This document shows, piece by piece, positions 36,330-45,155 of a DNA stretch of 64,000 bases (position 1 is its first letter; each line of letters opens with the position of its first letter). Origin of the DNA: Leptospira_A sp046736045 (GTDB taxonomy: Bacteria > Spirochaetota > Leptospiria > Leptospirales > Leptospiraceae); the NCBI RefSeq assembly GCF_046736045.1, contig NZ_CP177134.1, forward strand, positions 1,364,001 to 1,428,000, read 5' to 3'. The notes below the pieces were generated by a model that saw nothing but the letters and a program-made list of their open reading frames with translations, did not search any database and had not been told where the DNA came from. Both the position numbers and the translations under genes were made by a program.

Positions 36330-39320
36330 ATGAAAAATATTATTCTTACAATCATCATCATTCTTCTTTTTCCGGTTACTTTGTTCGCGCAAGCGGCAGG
36401 AAATCTGAAAGGAACCATCATTGATTCCGAAAATGGGGAAGCGGTATTCGGGGCTACCATTGTAGTTCGCTCCGAAAAGAAATTTGCGAAAACCGACTTT
36501 GACGGAAAGTACGATCTCTCTCTTCCAGCGGGAAGTTATGAAGTAGAATATCAAATGTACGGTTACGCTCCTCAAAAAAGAACTATCAACATCGTCGCGG
36601 GCAAAACCCAGTCGATGAATGTCACATTCGGTGCACAAACCCTTGAAACAGTTGAAGTAAAAGACAGAGCCATCAATAATACGGAAGCATCCATGCTTGC
36701 CATGCAAAGAAAGTCGGCAAGCGTGTCCGATGGAATTTCGCAGGAAGCGATCAAAAAGTCTCCCGATTCTTCCGCAGGTGATGTGGTTCGTCGTGTAACG
36801 GGAATTACTCTGATTGGCGGAAAATACGTATTTGTTCGGGGACTTGGAGAACGTTATTCCAATACGCTCTTGAATGATTCCATTATCCCATCTACGGAAC
36901 CTGACAAAAGAGTGGTTCCTCTTGATATTTTTCCAGCGGGTTTGATTAAAAATATTCGTGTTATCAAAACTTTCTTACCGGAAGACATCGGAGAATTTTC
37001 GGGTGGTCTTGTAAAAATAGAAACACAAGAGTATCCTGATCAGTTTCAAATGAATCTTTCTCTCGGTGTAGCACGTAACATGAATACTACGGGAAAGGAA
37101 TTCAAATCTTTTAACGCAGTAGATTTTTTCGGACGTCCCAATGCCGATATGCAGATGCCTAAACTCATCAGCGGAATGCCAAACGAAGTTCCTTATGAAC
37201 CAGGTAACCGTTTTGGTGGTTTACCAGCTACGCTCACAAACATCACACCTGTTTTCTTTAATAACCAGTGGACCCCAAAAACAGAACCTGGTCCATACGA
37301 TAAAAATTTCAGCTTTTCTGTTGGAAATTCATTTAAGACCACTGAATCCGGACAAAGATTAGGTCTTTTAATTGGTGTTACAAGAAGTGAAGAGTATCGT
37401 TTTCGGGAAGAAAAATCAAAAAGATACATCCCTTCCAACCCTATAAGCGCTCAATTCAAAGATACAACTTTCCTGAATAAATTGCAGGAACAGGATGCTG
37501 CGATTTATAATACCGAAACGAACTTTGGAGCAAACGTGAACCTGGCTTACGAATTTACAAAAGGTCAGTCGGTTTATCTAAAGAATCTTTATACGATCAA
37601 CTCGGATACAAACGTAAGACAGTCAAGTGGTGTGAACTATATTGATAACTTTCAATTCTTAGCTGATACAAATACGGTGACCTCCCGTTCTCTTTTGAAT
37701 ACAACTCTGGGTGGTGATCATGCTCTCCAGTTTGGAAAGATGGCACGACCTCATAAATTGGATTGGAATTTATCCTTTTCGGAAGCAACCAGGGACGAAC
37801 CTAACCTAACACAGCAAGTATGGAGACGATCTGACCCTCCTTCTTCCGTATCACAACCTTACTTACGTTTGGGAAACAACCCGGACGGATCCAGATTTTT
37901 TTCCGCATCTAAAGATCAGGTGAAACAAATCAATGTGAAATACGAAATTCCATTTGAACAGTGGGACGGTCTGAAGTCTGCATTGAAAATAGGTGGTCTC
38001 GCAATGGATCGCTATAAGGACTTTCGATTCAGAGAGTTTGGTGTGAAATACAATAGTGCCATCGGAAGCAACATTGCAGATTATTGGCCAGCTCCCGGAG
38101 AGCTCACTTATAATGCTTCCGATTTTCTCGTAACCAAAGACAATCCTAGTGGAAAAAAGACGTTTTCTGAAAGACAGATCGAACCTAACGCATACGATGC
38201 GATGCAAAGAATGCAAGCTTCCTTTGCACAGGTAGATTTGCCTTTGATGCCAAAGTTGAGATTTATCGGTGGGGTTCGTTTTGAAGACAGTTATCAAAAA
38301 GTAAAAACGTTCCGATTGAGAGATAGTTCCTCAATTAGCAATGTAGATTACGGTTGCGGTGATACAAACAATGAAGATGTAAGAGTTGCTCTCGTAAATA
38401 GCAATGTTTGCAGACAGGATAACAACGGTATCGGAGAAATCAGAACTAAAGACAAACTTCCTTCCGTTAACTTTGTTTATGAGGTTCATAAGGATATGAA
38501 TCTTCGTTTGGGTTATACTCAAACGATCACTCGTCCTGATTTACGGGAATTGTCACCTTTCGGATTCACTCCTTACTTTGGCGCCGATCGTATTTTTGGT
38601 AATCCGAATTTGAATCGTACTTACATTCATAACTATGATGTTCGTTGGGAATATTATCTCACTCAATTGGACTATATAGGAATCGGTGCATTTTACAAAC
38701 AAATGTCTGATCCGATCGAAATGATCGGTCGCCCTGTTGCAGGATCCATTTCCGCACAGTTCACTTATACAAATGCACAGCAAGCATACATCCGAGGGAT
38801 TGAGTTTGATTATAGAAAAGAATTTTTGGATCGTTTCCGGTTTGAAACCAACTTCTTTTTTATTAAATCAAGAGTGGATGTTTTATCATGGAATACTTAT
38901 GCAATTGCGAAAGCAGGACTCATGGATTCGAATAACAAAGCATTTGCTTATGACCCGACGAATCTTTCACGTGCCCTCCAAGGCCAATCCGACTTCGTTT
39001 ATAATTTAAAGTTTGATTGGTTTATTACTGAAAAGAAAAACCAAACGATTGGAGTTTATTATAATTTTTTCGGTAATCGTATCTATGCAGTTGGTGCCAA
39101 CGGAACACCGGATGCGATTGAAAGAGGTGTGGGCTTAACGGACATAGTATATACTTACAAACATGATGATCGTTTGGATTTAAAAGCAGCCGCAAAGAAT
39201 ATCATGGATACACGATTCAAGGTTTTCCAAAGATCCGAACTCACAGGACAGGATGAACTTTTTCTCTCCTATCGAATCGGTGTAACATTCAGCGTCGCAG
39301 CTACGTATAAATTCAATTAA
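36330..39320 (+). CDS. TonB-dependent outer membrane receptor
   Basis: Outer-membrane active transporter. Signal peptide MKNIILTIIIILLFPVTLFAQ, then a carboxypeptidase-regulatory-like beta-sandwich (residues 24-105: GNLKGTIIDSENGEAVFGATIVV...), then a plug domain (about 130-235, with VVRRVTGITLIGGKYVFVRGLGERYSNTLLND), then a large beta-barrel of about 750 residues. The C-terminus ends ...VAATYKFN, an aromatic penultimate residue fitting barrel insertion. 996 aa. Belongs with the two lipoprotein genes upstream; the ligand is unknown. A strong terminator follows. Confidence 0.9.
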   Translation: MKNIILTIIIILLFPVTLFAQAAGNLKGTIIDSENGEAVFGATIVVRSEKKFAKTDFDGKYDLSLPAGSYEVEYQMYGYAPQKRTINIVAGKTQSMNVTFGAQTLETVEVKDRAINNTEASMLAMQRKSASVSDGISQEAIKKSPDSSAGDVVRRVTGITLIGGKYVFVRGLGERYSNTLLNDSIIPSTEPDKRVVPLDIFPAGLIKNIRVIKTFLPEDIGEFSGGLVKIETQEYPDQFQMNLSLGVARNMNTTGKEFKSFNAVDFFGRPNADMQMPKLISGMPNEVPYEPGNRFGGLPATLTNITPVFFNNQWTPKTEPGPYDKNFSFSVGNSFKTTESGQRLGLLIGVTRSEEYRFREEKSKRYIPSNPISAQFKDTTFLNKLQEQDAAIYNTETNFGANVNLAYEFTKGQSVYLKNLYTINSDTNVRQSSGVNYIDNFQFLADTNTVTSRSLLNTTLGGDHALQFGKMARPHKLDWNLSFSEATRDEPNLTQQVWRRSDPPSSVSQPYLRLGNNPDGSRFFSASKDQVKQINVKYEIPFEQWDGLKSALKIGGLAMDRYKDFRFREFGVKYNSAIGSNIADYWPAPGELTYNASDFLVTKDNPSGKKTFSERQIEPNAYDAMQRMQASFAQVDLPLMPKLRFIGGVRFEDSYQKVKTFRLRDSSSISNVDYGCGDTNNEDVRVALVNSNVCRQDNNGIGEIRTKDKLPSVNFVYEVHKDMNLRLGYTQTITRPDLRELSPFGFTPYFGADRIFGNPNLNRTYIHNYDVRWEYYLTQLDYIGIGAFYKQMSDPIEMIGRPVAGSISAQFTYTNAQQAYIRGIEFDYRKEFLDRFRFETNFFFIKSRVDVLSWNTYAIAKAGLMDSNNKAFAYDPTNLSRALQGQSDFVYNLKFDWFITEKKNQTIGVYYNFFGNRIYAVGANGTPDAIERGVGLTDIVYTYKHDDRLDLKAAAKNIMDTRFKVFQRSELTGQDELFLSYRIGVTFSVAATYKFN

Positions 39321-39329
39321 AATGAGTTT

Positions 39330-39360
39330 CATCCAAGAGGGAAACCTCTTGGATGCTTTT
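39330..39360 (+). terminator. Strong rho-independent terminator after the TonB receptor gene
   Basis: Perfect 11-bp stem CATCCAAGAGG / CCTCTTGGATG closed by a GAAA tetraloop, then CTTTTC. Begins 10 nt after the receptor stop. Confidence 0.9.
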
Positions 39361-39391
39361 CTAAACTTTCCAACAGATTACATCTGTTAAT

Positions 39392-40207
39392 CTACTTTCC
39401 CTGATCCGTATTTACAATGATAGGCAAACCGTCTTTTCCGGTAGGAACTAAAATCAATTTATTATTCGGGTTGTCCAAAGCCTTCCATTGAATGTATTTG
39501 GGAGTTAATGATTCACCAATCGCTTTCTGCGCCTTGGCTTGCGCTTCCGCTTCGATTAAAATCGCTTTTGCTTTTCCTTCCGCAGTGATTGCCTGAATTT
39601 CCGCGTCTCTTTTGGCAATATTGATTTCGAATTTCATCTGCTCTTGTTCTTGTTGTTTGGTAAGCTTCGCTTCAATGGCTTTAAGAATAGACGGACTGTA
39701 CTCCACATCATCGATGATGACATCGTCTATATCAACATGTTTGTCTTTTAATTTTTCCTGAAGGGATTTTTTGATCTGAATGGAAACGTTAGGTGTTTCT
39801 TTGGAAATGGAAACCATGTTATATGCGGAAAGAATATTTCTGATGGCAGTTCTGAATTGAGGTTTTACTACCTTATCATAGTAATCCGTTCCAATTTCCA
39901 TTTGTAAATCATAGAGTTCGATTTCTTTGGCGCGAATGATCAACTCTGCGGTAACATTGATTGTTAGGTCGTCTCTTGTTAATACTTCTACTTTTTCCTG
40001 ATAAGACCTCCATTGGATTGAATAAATGTAAACACTGTTCCACGGAAGATAAAATTGAACTCTGGATTCGAGAGGTTTTTTACCAAGCCCTGTAGCATAT
40101 GGTCTCCACATCAAACCTACTTCACCCGGATCTATGATCGTGATGCAACTTGTTTGAACCAAAATCAGAGACATAGCAACCATTCTAAAAAATTGTCGAC
40201 ATAACAT
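39392..40207 (-). CDS. SPFH/band 7 lipoprotein (prohibitin-like)
   Basis: Stomatin/prohibitin/HflC-type scaffold protein. Instead of a membrane helix it has a short hydrophobic leader ending LVQTSC (Cys21), so it is probably a lipoprotein. The band 7 domain follows (IDPGEVGLMWRP, VEVLTRDDLTINVTAELIIR, then VIIDDVEYSPSILKAIEAKLTKQQEQEQMKFEINIAKRDAEIQAITAEGKAKAILIEAEAQAKAQ, the long coiled-coil helix). 271 aa. Such proteins form rings that organise membrane proteases or microdomains; no partner gene is adjacent. Confidence 0.88.
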   Translation of the reverse strand: MLCRQFFRMVAMSLILVQTSCITIIDPGEVGLMWRPYATGLGKKPLESRVQFYLPWNSVYIYSIQWRSYQEKVEVLTRDDLTINVTAELIIRAKEIELYDLQMEIGTDYYDKVVKPQFRTAIRNILSAYNMVSISKETPNVSIQIKKSLQEKLKDKHVDIDDVIIDDVEYSPSILKAIEAKLTKQQEQEQMKFEINIAKRDAEIQAITAEGKAKAILIEAEAQAKAQKAIGESLTPKYIQWKALDNPNNKLILVPTGKDGLPIIVNTDQGK

Positions 40208-40230
40208 ATATTTTACCTATCGTTAAAGGA

Positions 40231-40722
40231 ATGAGCCTTTCTAATATTTTGGACAGCCTAATTTCAATTCCACGCATTTTATTATTCTGCTTTTTGCTCT
40301 TGGGACTACAAAATTGTTTGGAAGACGAAAATGTGAAACGTCCGGGTCCAAGCTTAGAGGCGCGTTTCTTTCATGCGATTCATGACAGCAATTTAGACCG
40401 AGTTGAAGCTTGCTTGAAAGAAGGAATCAATATCGATCAGAAAAATTCATTGGGAAATTCGGCAATCATACTCGCTTCCGACCAAGAGGACAAAACTCTC
40501 GTTCAATTTTTGATTGGAAAAGGTGCCAATGTAAATTTAAGAAACATTGCGGGAGAAACAGCTGTCTTTCGTTCGGTTTTTCGCGGAAATCTGGAAATTT
40601 TAAAAATACTAATCGCTGCCGGAGCGGAACACAAAATTAAAAATGTAGAAGGCCATAGCGCGATAGATTTGGCAGAAGATAGAGGAGAAGAAAAGATTCT
40701 ACTCTACTTGAGAAAGCTCTAA
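40231..40722 (+). CDS. Ankyrin-repeat lipoprotein
   Basis: Protein-binding protein with about three ankyrin repeats (from residue 45: ARFFHAIHDSNLDRVEACLKEG, GNSAIILASDQEDKTLVQFLIGKGANVNLRN, GETAVFRSVFRGNLEILKILIAAGAEHKIKN, GHSAIDLAEDRGEEKILLYL). The leader ends LLLGLQNC with Cys29; Asn before Cys is accepted by spirochaetal lipoboxes, so it is likely lipidated and periplasmic or surface-exposed. 163 aa. Divergent from the band 7 gene, 23 nt apart. The partner is unknown. Confidence 0.82.
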   Translation: MSLSNILDSLISIPRILLFCFLLLGLQNCLEDENVKRPGPSLEARFFHAIHDSNLDRVEACLKEGINIDQKNSLGNSAIILASDQEDKTLVQFLIGKGANVNLRNIAGETAVFRSVFRGNLEILKILIAAGAEHKIKNVEGHSAIDLAEDRGEEKILLYLRKL

Positions 40723-40848
40723 TTGTAAAAATTGAATCAAAGTTCAAAATAAGGCAGTCAATTTTTTGCAAAAACAATATTCCTTTCTTCTCAACGCCTC
40801 AATTTGAGTTTAAATTGGTATGAGCAGGTAGACTTGGACGAATCCGAA

Positions 40849-40876
40849 TTGACATGATTCTGAAAACCCGTATGAT
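40849..40876 (+). promoter_or_regulatory. Sigma-70-like promoter
   Basis: TTGACA (40849-40854), 16-nt spacer, TATGAT (40871-40876). Transcription would begin near 40883, just before the small ORF at 40889 and about 90 nt before the gene at 40972. Confidence 0.6.
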
Positions 40877-40888
40877 TTTCATTCGGAT

Positions 40889-40975
40889 ATGCCATCACTC
40901 ATTTTTACATTGATTTTCTTTTATCTATTGGGACTTGTTCTGATCCACAGAATTGTTACGAGAGGCAAGTTATGA
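40889..40975 (+). CDS. Possible 28-aa single-helix membrane peptide
   Basis: ATG-to-TGA frame encoding 28 residues: MPSLIFTLIFFYLLGLVLIHR followed by IVTRGKL, one hydrophobic helix with a basic end. Its stop overlaps the start of the following membrane protein as ATGA, and the promoter at 40849-40876 lies directly before it. The predicted transcript start is about 6 nt upstream, so it would be nearly leaderless. It may be a real small membrane protein or a coupling leader peptide. Confidence 0.4.
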   Translation: MPSLIFTLIFFYLLGLVLIHRIVTRGKL

Positions 40976-41568
40976 TCCTTGGTCATTATGCGACTGCGTT
41001 ATTACCCTATAGTCGTTTCAGGCAATTTCCTTTTTGGGTGCTTCTGATCTGTGCGAATGTTCCCGAATTTTTATGGTTGGTTCTTGCTTTGACGGGAGTG
41101 GAAGTTACTTCTCCTTCGTCTTTGTTCGATGCCAGCTTTCAAAATCTACAGGTACAAATGACTTATAGTCACAATCTGATTCCTGCGGTTTTACAAGGAT
41201 TGGTTGTCAGTGGAGTTGTTTTTTTATTTTTTCGAAACAAAAGTTTCGCGGCTTGGTGCGGTTTTTTGACCGTATTGCATGTATTATGTGACCTTTTGGT
41301 CGGCTTTGAACACCAAATTTTAGGCCCCGATTCGCCTATGATTTCTTTAAACTCCTATCTGCATTTCCCCCACCTTGCGATTCTATTTGAATTTTTATTC
41401 AGTCTGGCTTGTATTTTCTATTATTTTCATACGGAAAAACAATCAGGCAATCCCGTGCCCAGACAGAAAGCGGTCTTGCTTATTTCCGTATTCTCTATTG
41501 GAGTTTTGATGTGGCTGCCTTCCGCAACCATCCCGATGAAGGATCTACTTCCTTTCGCAATTCCTTAA
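40972..41568 (+). CDS. Hypothetical multi-pass membrane protein
   Basis: 198 aa with five or so hydrophobic helices. The N-terminus MILGHYATALLPYSRFRQFPFW and the conserved-looking TYSHNLIPAV and LHVLCDLLVGFEHQ, with His and Asp facing the membrane, loosely recall DUF457/YdjM-like membrane-bound metal-dependent hydrolases, but the match is weak. GAGAGG gives a good ribosome site 7 nt before the ATG. Overlaps the 28-aa ORF by 4 nt. Function unknown. Confidence 0.7.
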   Translation: MILGHYATALLPYSRFRQFPFWVLLICANVPEFLWLVLALTGVEVTSPSSLFDASFQNLQVQMTYSHNLIPAVLQGLVVSGVVFLFFRNKSFAAWCGFLTVLHVLCDLLVGFEHQILGPDSPMISLNSYLHFPHLAILFEFLFSLACIFYYFHTEKQSGNPVPRQKAVLLISVFSIGVLMWLPSATIPMKDLLPFAIP

Positions 41569-41789
41569 GAGTTCGATTTGTATGATGATGTACTAATGTC
41601 GGGACATAATTTTGTAAAATAACAAAAAAATAGAAAAGAAAATTACGGCAAAGCCTCAAAAAAAAACCTATCCATAAGAGTAAAATCCCGAACGAAGACT
41701 TTTCTTTGTTTGGATTTCATGCGAAAATAGTTCAGTTAATAAATTGTTGAATAGGTTCATTTCCATTCGATCAAAGGTGTACGATTTCC

Positions 41790-43496
41790 ATGAAAACAAA
41801 ATTGAGATTTTATTATTTCATATCATTCTTCCTATTTGGTTTTATCCTTCTCGCGGGAAACGGTTTATTATTTCATAACCTTCTTCCCTCCACCAAACAA
41901 TCCATAGTTCTTCCTCAGGTTCTGTCTTTTGTATTTATGACTTTGGTTTCCGCCGGTTATGCTTATTACTCGGGCGGTTCGCTTTCCAATACATTCGAAA
42001 CGATTGAGAATGCGTTTCGGGAAGCGAGCAAAGGCAATTTGCAAATCAGAATTCCTTTTAAGCCAAAGGAATTGTTGGCTGAATTTTACGAAAATTTCCA
42101 TAGAATGTTGCAAGGTCAGGGCGAATTGATCCAACATTTGAGAACTTCCGTGGCGCACTTGGCAGATGATTCGGAAAAGATGAAAAAAGTTGTGATTGAG
42201 TTTGCAGTCAACCTCCAATCCCAATCGGCAGCAACCGAACAAGTATCAGCTTCTATGGAAGAGATTTCAGGAGCCGCGACTTCCATTGCCAGCTTTTCCG
42301 GAGAAAATTCAAGCAGTATGTCCAATCTGGTTGATGAAGTGGAGAAACTTTCGGAAGCCATGAACAAAACAGGTTCCAACGTAGAAGGGACTTTATCTTC
42401 TTTCAAACAAATCACCGAAAAGGCACAGGCAGGAAAAAATTCCCTCCAGGAAATGAATGCCGCGATGGACAATTTGTCCAGTAGCTCGAAAGAAATTTCC
42501 AAAATGGTAAAAACCATTGCGGATGTGAGCGAGCAGATCAACATGCTTGCGTTAAATGCTGCGATTGAAGCGGCAAGAGCGGGTGATTCCGGCAGAGGGT
42601 TTGCCGTTGTTGCGGAAGCAGTTTCGAAGTTAGCAGAAAGAACGGCAAGCTCTGTGAAAGGAGTGAATGAACTGGTTAAAAAAAATCAGAACGATATGCT
42701 TCTCGGTATGGAAAGGATTGAAAAAACAACGGGACAGATTCAGGAAATCATAGGAACGATTGATCGGGTTTCCCATCAAATGGAAGAAGTACATCAAGCT
42801 TCCAATGCTCAAAAAGAATTGAGACAAGCGGTTCTTAAAGAAGCGGATTTTGTCCGCAAACGTTCCGATGAAATCAAATACGCCGTTTCAGAACATAATA
42901 CCGCGACGAATGAAGTTGTAACATCCGTTACATCCATCAGTCAGTTGGCAATCAATAATTCGGAAAGCAGCGATATGCTGACCGCAAGTATTTCCGGTAT
43001 TTCAAATACTGCCAACCAATTGAAGTCCATGGTAGAACTTTTCAAAACTATCGGTACACTGAATGCGACTACCCAATCGAACATCGGTAGTGAAAGAGAC
43101 AGTTCCACTCACGAATTCCAATTTCGTTCCGATATAGGAACTCTTTATTATGTGAAAGCCAAAAACATTCTCGAAGTAGTTTGGACTCCCGATTTTTCGG
43201 AAGAAGCGTATAAGGAAATTTTATGGAAAGCACTTGAAGTTGTCAAAAAATACAATGTTATCTATTGGCTTGCCGATACCCGCAAGATGGGTGTAGTGAG
43301 CGCTGCAGCTCAATCTTGGGTGAATGAAAACTGGTTTCCGAAAGCAAGCGAATGTTCGTTGCGAAAAATGGCAATCGTACTTCCCGAATCCGCACTTGCT
43401 GCCATGTCTATTGATGACAATACATTGAAAACAGGGAATGTGGAATTAAGGACTTTACCATCCATAGAATCTGCAACGACCTGGCTCATAAAGTAA
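41790..43496 (+). CDS. Methyl-accepting chemotaxis protein with an unusual C-terminal domain
   Basis: Chemoreceptor that signals through CheA/CheW to the motor. Two N-terminal membrane helices (about residues 7-29 and 37-58) with almost no periplasmic loop, a HAMP-like segment (EASKGNLQIRIPFKPKELLAEF), then the long signalling coiled coil with the conserved hairpin tip IADVSEQINMLALNAAIEAARAGDSGRGFAVVAEAVSKLAERT. After about residue 440 an extra domain of about 125 aa follows (LYYVKAKNILEVVWTPDFSEEAYKEIL...VIYWLADTRKMGV), which looks like a SpoIIAA/STAS-type alpha/beta fold. 568 aa. With hardly any outside loop, the input is probably membrane or cytosolic. Confidence 0.88.
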   Translation: MKTKLRFYYFISFFLFGFILLAGNGLLFHNLLPSTKQSIVLPQVLSFVFMTLVSAGYAYYSGGSLSNTFETIENAFREASKGNLQIRIPFKPKELLAEFYENFHRMLQGQGELIQHLRTSVAHLADDSEKMKKVVIEFAVNLQSQSAATEQVSASMEEISGAATSIASFSGENSSSMSNLVDEVEKLSEAMNKTGSNVEGTLSSFKQITEKAQAGKNSLQEMNAAMDNLSSSSKEISKMVKTIADVSEQINMLALNAAIEAARAGDSGRGFAVVAEAVSKLAERTASSVKGVNELVKKNQNDMLLGMERIEKTTGQIQEIIGTIDRVSHQMEEVHQASNAQKELRQAVLKEADFVRKRSDEIKYAVSEHNTATNEVVTSVTSISQLAINNSESSDMLTASISGISNTANQLKSMVELFKTIGTLNATTQSNIGSERDSSTHEFQFRSDIGTLYYVKAKNILEVVWTPDFSEEAYKEILWKALEVVKKYNVIYWLADTRKMGVVSAAAQSWVNENWFPKASECSLRKMAIVLPESALAAMSIDDNTLKTGNVELRTLPSIESATTWLIK

Positions 43497-43509
43497 CAAA
43501 AATCAATTA

Positions 43510-43634
43510 GCTGGGCGTTACCCCTTCGGGGTCGGGCTCTCCGCTTCAATCTTTGCTTGCGCAAAGGATTTCCACTGCGATCCCTAACGCACGCATAATT
43601 AAAATTATGCGAAATCGGACTAAAACAAAGTCCG
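43510..43634. repeat. Hairpin-rich intergenic repeat element
   Basis: GC-rich block beginning GGGCGTTACCCC with successive hairpins: ACCCC-TTC-GGGGT (43520-43532), CTTTGC-TTGC-GCAAAG (43551-43566), CGCATAATT-AA-AATTATGCG (43592-43611) and CGGACT-AAAACAA-AGTCCG (43616-43634), the last followed by a T-rich stretch on the plus strand that may end the chemoreceptor transcript. It resembles dispersed intergenic repeats rather than a gene. Confidence 0.65.
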
Positions 43635-44219
43635 TTATTTCTTTTTAGTTTCCAAATAAGACATCAATTCTTCTCCTACCGTAGTAAGAGTTGATTTCTG
43701 TCCGGAGAGATTTTTTGCAATCAAAGCTCCTTCCAAAGAAGTTAAAATAAAAATCACCAGGGATTCCGGGTTTACGGTTTCTTTCAAGCTCCCTTCCTGT
43801 TTGGCATCTTCAGCGATTTTAGTCAATTTCTGAATCCAATGGTTGTAGGCAGTCAAAGCCTTCTTTTTCAGAACTGGATTTCCATCATCATTTTCCACGG
43901 CAGTATTGAATACCGGACACCCACCACCTAATAATGATTTTGTGGTAATGAATATTTTAATGAACGTTTCAAGTTTATTAAATGCAGTTTCGCATTCTTC
44001 CAGGATTTCCATTTGAATTTTGGAATTGTGTTCGATCGCATAATCAAACGCTTCGCAGGCAAGTTCTTCCTTGCTTTTGAAATGGCGGTAGATTCCGCCT
44101 TTTTCGAGCCCGGTTGCTTCCATTAAATCGGAAAGAGAAGCATTATGATAACCCTGGCGGTTGAAGATAGGTGCTGATTTTTCAATAATCAGTTGTTTTG
44201 TCATTTCTCCTTTTTTCAT
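43635..44219 (-). CDS. TetR/AcrR-family transcriptional regulator
   Basis: Repressor with an N-terminal helix-turn-helix (TKQLIIEKSAPIFNRQGYHNASLSDLMEATGLEKGGIYRHFKSKEELA), typical of the TetR group in which GIYRHFKSKEEL is the recognition helix. The ligand-binding part contains GGCPVFNTAVENDD, seen in YcdC/QacR-like members. 194 aa from ATG 44219, preceded by GGGGG; an upstream in-frame start lacks a ribosome site. Divergent from an SDR gene; a perfect 14-bp palindrome lies between them. Confidence 0.9.
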   Translation of the reverse strand: MKKGEMTKQLIIEKSAPIFNRQGYHNASLSDLMEATGLEKGGIYRHFKSKEELACEAFDYAIEHNSKIQMEILEECETAFNKLETFIKIFITTKSLLGGGCPVFNTAVENDDGNPVLKKKALTAYNHWIQKLTKIAEDAKQEGSLKETVNPESLVIFILTSLEGALIAKNLSGQKSTLTTVGEELMSYLETKKK

Positions 44220-44303
44220 AATTCCCCCTTTGTCCAGGATACTCTCGGTTTTTTCCTTTCTCATCACATTTTTTCCAACTCGGTAATTTTGTCTTTACAA
44301 AAA

Positions 44304-44317
44304 AGACCGATCGGTCT
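44304..44317. promoter_or_regulatory. TetR-type operator
   Basis: Perfect palindrome AGACCGATCGGTCT, the GACCG-CGGTC type bound by many TetR regulators. It sits between the TetR and SDR genes, beside TTTACA (44294-44299), a possible -35 box of the SDR promoter. Confidence 0.75.
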
Positions 44318-44369
44318 CAAACGGAATCAGGAAGTTGGTAGGAATAACAAACTTCCCAAAAGAGGATTT

Positions 44370-45110
44370 ATGAGATTCAAAGATAAGGTTATTTTAATCA
44401 CCGGCGGCAATAGCGGAATTGGACTTTCTACGGCAAAACGATTGGTGTCGGAAGGAGCCAAAGTGGTGGTTACAGGAAGAGATCGTGATTCTTTAGACAA
44501 AGCAGTGAAACAGCTAAGTCCTGAAAGTTTAGGCATTGTAGCAGATGTGACCAAACTGAAAGACCTGGATCAGATGTATCTTACCATAAAGGAAAAATAC
44601 GGTAAATTGGATGGGGTTTTTGCAAACGCAGGGATTGCCTCATTTGTCCCTATTTCGAATGTAACGGAAGAATCGTATGACCAATTGATGAATACAAATG
44701 TCAAGGGAGTCTATTTCACTTTGCAAAAAGCAATTCCTTATTTATTACCTGGTGCTGCTATCGTGATCAATGCTTCCGTTGTAGCGGGTAAAGGCAGTCC
44801 GGGAACCAGCGTTTATGCGGCAACAAAAGCGGCAGTCAGATCCATGGCCCGTACATTTTCGGGAGAACTTGCTCAAAATAATATTCGCATAAATGTTGTT
44901 AGTCCGGGACCGATTGAAACTCCTATTTGGAAAAAAGGAGAAACCCCGATTCCTGATGAAGCGATTGCCCATATCGCACAAGGGGTTCCGATCAAAAGAT
45001 TCGGAACAGAAGAGGAAATCGCAGCCTCCGTTTCATTTTTGCTTTCTGAAGATTCAACTTATATTTATGGAATAGATCTTCACGTTGATGGTGGAGTCAG
45101 TCAAATATAA
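44370..45110 (+). CDS. Short-chain dehydrogenase (TetR-controlled)
   Basis: Classical SDR with TGGNSGIG cofactor loop, NAG (FANAGIASF), a Ser in NASVVAGKG and YAATK as catalytic Tyr/Lys; C-terminal DGGVSQI. 246 aa. The start is ATG 44370 with AGAGG 5 nt before; the longer frame upstream would run through the operator. Transcribed away from the TetR gene, with an outer-membrane-like gene 45 nt downstream probably on the same transcript. Substrate unknown; similar TetR/SDR pairs respond to small organic compounds. Confidence 0.87.
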   Translation: MRFKDKVILITGGNSGIGLSTAKRLVSEGAKVVVTGRDRDSLDKAVKQLSPESLGIVADVTKLKDLDQMYLTIKEKYGKLDGVFANAGIASFVPISNVTEESYDQLMNTNVKGVYFTLQKAIPYLLPGAAIVINASVVAGKGSPGTSVYAATKAAVRSMARTFSGELAQNNIRINVVSPGPIETPIWKKGETPIPDEAIAHIAQGVPIKRFGTEEEIAASVSFLLSEDSTYIYGIDLHVDGGVSQI

Positions 45111-45155
45111 TGAAACTTCATATATTTTCACATAATAAATAATAGGCGGTTCGTC

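Noticed and set aside
44193..44369. 59-codon upstream extension of the SDR gene at 44370
   Set aside because: It would run across the TetR gene start and operator; AGAGG supports the ATG at 44370.
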